DNA from: Crossaster papposus
Taxonomy: Eukaryota; Echinodermata; Asteroidea; Velatida; Solasteridae
NCBI GenBank assembly: GCA_037893245.1
Contig: JBAIAA010000413.1
Coordinates: 186,001-250,000, forward strand
Direction: 5' to 3'
DNA: 64,000 bases
Below the pieces are notes generated by a model that was not told where the DNA came from, ran no database searches, and saw only the letters and a program-made list of their open reading frames with translations. Shown here one piece after another: positions 61,802 to 64,000 of the stretch; position 1 is the first letter of the stretch, and each line of letters begins with the position of its first letter. The translations under genes were made by a program, and so were the position numbers.

Positions 61802-64000
61802 GTCTGATCTACACCTCACTCAGCCTGCTCAGAAGGAACAGCAGAGGTAGAAGACAGAGATAGAGTATATCCACGTGTCTCACTCAGCCTGCTCAGAAGG
61901 AACACCAGAGGTAGAAGACAGAGATAGAGTATATCCACGTGTCTGATCTACACCTCACTCAGCCTGCTCAGAAGGAACAGCAGAGGTAGAAGACAGATAT
62001 ATAGTATATCCACATGTCTCACTCAGCCTGCTCAGAAGGAACACCAGAGGTAGAAGACAGAGATATAGTATATCCACGTGTCTCACTCAGCCTGCTCAGA
62101 AAGAACAACAGAGGTAGAAGACAGAGACAGAGTATATCCACGTGTCTCACTCAGCTTGCTCAGTAGGAACAGCAGAGGTAGAAGACAGAGATAGAGTATA
62201 TCCACGTGTCTCACTCAGCCTGCTCAGAAGGAACAGCAGAGGTAGAAGACAAAGATAGAGTATATCCACGTGCCTCACTCAACCTGCTCAAAAGGAACAG
62301 CAGAGGTAGAAGACAGATATATAGTATATCCACGTGTCTCACTCAGCCTGCTCAGAAGGAACACCAGAGGTAGAAGACAGAGATAGAGTATATCCACGTG
62401 TCTGATCTACACCTCACTCAGCCTGCTCAGAAGGAACAGCAGAGGTAGAAGACACATATATAGTATATCCACGTGTCTCACTCAGCCTGCTCAGAAGGAA
62501 CACCAGAGGTAGAAGACAGAGATATAGTATATCCACGTGTCTCACTCAGCCTGCTCAGAAGGAACAGCAGAGGTAGAAGACAGAGATAGAGTATATCCAC
62601 GTGTCTGATCTACACCTCACTCAGCCTGCTCAGAAGGAACAGCAGAGGTAGAAGACAGAGATAGAGTATATCCACGTGTCTCACTCAGCCTGCTCAGAAG
62701 GAACACCAGAGGTAGAAGACAGAGATAGAGTATATCCACGTGTCTGATCTACACCTCACTCAGCCTGCTCAGAAGGAACCGCAGAGGTAGAAGACAGAGA
62801 TATAGTATATCCACGTGTCTCACTCATCCTGCTCAGAAGGAACAGCAGAGGTAGAAGACAGAGATATAGTATATACACGTGTCTCACTCAGCCTGCTCAG
62901 AAGGAACAGCAGAGATAGAAGACAGAGATAGAGTATATCCACGTGTCTCACTCAGCCTGCTCAGAAGGAACAGCAGAGTTAGAAGACAGATATAGAGTAT
63001 ATCCACGTGTCTCACTCAGCCTGCTCAGAAGGAACACCAGAGGTAGAAGACAGAGATAGAGTATATCCACGTGTCTGATCTACACCTCACTCAGCCTGCT
63101 CAGAAGGAGCAGCAGAGGTACAAGACAGATATATAGTATATCCACGTGTCTCACTCAGCCTGCTCAGAAGGAACACCAGATGTAGAAGACAGAGATATAG
63201 TATATCCACGTGTCTCACTCAGCCTGCTCAGAAGGAACAGCAGAGGTAGAAGACAGAGATAGAGTATATCCACGTGTCTGATCTACACCTCACTCAGCCT
63301 GCTCAGAAGGAACAGCAGAGGTAGAAGACAGAGATAGAGTATATCCACGTGTCTCACTCAGCCTGCTCAGAAGGAACACCAGAATTAGAAGACAGAGATA
63401 GAGTATATCCACGTGTCTGATCTACACCTCACTCAGCCTGCTCAGAAGGAACAGCAGAGGTAGAAGACAGAGATATAGTATATCCACGTGTCTCACTCAT
63501 CCTGCTCAGAAGGAACAGCAGAGGTAGAAGACAGAGATATAGTATATCCACGTGTCTCACTCAGCCTGCTCAGAAGGAACAGCAGAGGTAGAAGACAGAG
63601 ATAGAGTATATCCACGTGTCTGATCTACACCTCACTCAGCCTGCTCAGAATGAACACCAGAGGTAGAAGACAGAGATAGAGTATATCCACGTGTCTGATC
63701 TACACCTCACTCAGCCTGCTCAGAAGGAACATCAGAGGTAGAAGACAGAGATAGAGTATATCCACGTGTCTCACTCATCCTGCTCAGAAGGAACAGCAGA
63801 GGTAGAAGACAGAGATATAGTATATCCACGTGTCTCACTCAGCCTTCTCAGAAGGAACAGCAGAGGTAGAAGACAGAGATATAGTATATCCACGTGTCTC
63901 ACTCAGCCTGCTCAGAAGGAACAGCAGAGGTAGAAGACATATATAGTATATCCACGTGTCTCACTCAGCCTGCTCAGAAGGAACACCAGAGGTAGAAGAC
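61802..64000 (+). repeat. Domain E: return to domain-C-type units
   Basis: After copy c the order reverts to domain C style: gatatatag L with CACATG, aacaacag/gacagag S, cttgc S, S, gtgcctcactcaacc S (62,270), cacatatatag L (about 62,454), tcatcc S (62,817), and a tatatacacg S. A gagcag/gtacaag L at about 63,091 still shows domain D ancestry. The array continues beyond the window end. Confidence 0.75.
63896..63957 (+). repeat. 62-bp variant monomer (2-bp deletion)
   Basis: An S unit with gaagacatatatag in place of gaagacagatatatag, two bases shorter. I saw it only once, near the right end of the window. It may be private to this copy or a sequencing error. Confidence 0.8.

Larger units (their letters stand above)
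1..64000 (+). repeat. Satellite DNA array of 64-bp and 75-bp monomers
   Basis: Every line of the window consists of the same monomer in the same orientation, with no interruption by unique DNA. The unit begins at gtct directly after the ccac of the previous unit. In order it carries a ctcactcagcctgctcag block, a purine-rich block (aaggaacagcagaggtagaa, then gacagagatagag) and a short AT-rich tatatcc block. Units step by 64 or 75 bp almost without exception; the rare 62, 63 and 65-bp units are listed separately. Copy number by arithmetic is about 940-950. Such arrays are known from eukaryotic centromeric and other heterochromatin; that assignment is inference. No poly-A, transposon end, telomere-like hexamer or canonical CENP-B box core was noticed. 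The array runs off both ends. Confidence 0.99.

Noticed and set aside
1-64000. CRISPR array
   Set aside because: Repeats are directly adjacent, and there are no unique spacers between them. The 64/75-bp unit is wholly repeated, and no cas-like gene is present.
1-64000. Bacterial iteron origin or phage repeat region
   Set aside because: Size (64 kb), absence of any gene, and HOR layering do not fit a bacterial or phage replicon.
1-64000. CENP-B box in the monomer
   Set aside because: I saw no ttcg followed by the cggg core in any unit; the nearest, gcggtag, lacks both halves.
1-64000. Transposable element or rRNA/tRNA insertion interrupting the array
   Set aside because: Every stretch reads as satellite in the same orientation. 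No unique segment, terminal inverted repeat, poly-A or tRNA-like fold was noticed.
1-64000. Purely artificial or assembly-duplicated sequence
   Set aside because: Not excluded, but private substitutions differ between nearly all copies and whole-unit arithmetic closes exactly, as expected of real satellite evolution. Spanning long reads would decide it.

Overview
The whole 64 kb window is one uninterrupted tandem satellite array. I found no gene, RNA gene, transposon or unique sequence in it. It is built from two closely related monomers: a 64-bp short unit (S) and a 75-bp long unit (L). L is S with an 11-bp insertion (gatctacacct) after its first four bases (gtct). All units point the same way, with the purine-rich strand as +. 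At about 67.5 bp per unit, the window should hold roughly 940-950 copies. Base composition is near 48% G+C. Almost every unit junction carries the palindrome CACGTG.

The S and L units and their point-mutation variants follow a fixed order, forming multi-kilobase higher-order repeats (HORs). This resembles primate alpha-satellite organisation, but the monomer is about 2.5 times shorter. Such an array points to a eukaryote, most likely an animal, and to centromeric, pericentromeric, subtelomeric or sex-chromosome-type heterochromatin. The sequence does not identify the species, and I do not recognise the satellite family.

Layout. Domain A (1-13,532): seven head-to-tail HOR copies. Copy 1 is 31 units (21 S + 10 L) and exactly 2,093 bp. 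The other copies are 2,094, 2,157, 1,571, 1,698, 2,093 and 1,826 bp, differing by whole-unit deletions and duplications. Domain B (13,533-30,730): the same unit types in scrambled order, with small tandem segmental duplications (periods 342, 459, 609 and 876 bp) and a 2,425-bp-offset copy. Domain C (30,731-56,114): a newer unit vocabulary, a 22-unit (1,474-bp) HOR, a 2,500-bp tandem duplication, and a 3.2-kb block repeated 13,376 bp away. Domain D (56,115-61,801): three copies of a 27-29-unit HOR (1,892, 1,839 and 1,956 bp), marked by gagcag/gtacaag L units and a 65-bp unit. Domain E (61,802-64,000): return to domain-C unit types.

The array reaches both ends of the window, so its true boundaries lie outside. 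All open reading frames of 60-90 codons are by-products of unit length: 64 is not a multiple of 3, and most units supply a TAG in one + frame. I treat none as a gene. Main points of interest: the strict unit grammar; the 11-bp (about one helical turn) difference between units; the dense E-box lattice; intra-unit chimeras that mark exchange points; sharp domain boundaries; and a splice-acceptor-like tract in every unit on the minus strand. Unit coordinates were read by eye; counts for the whole window are estimates.
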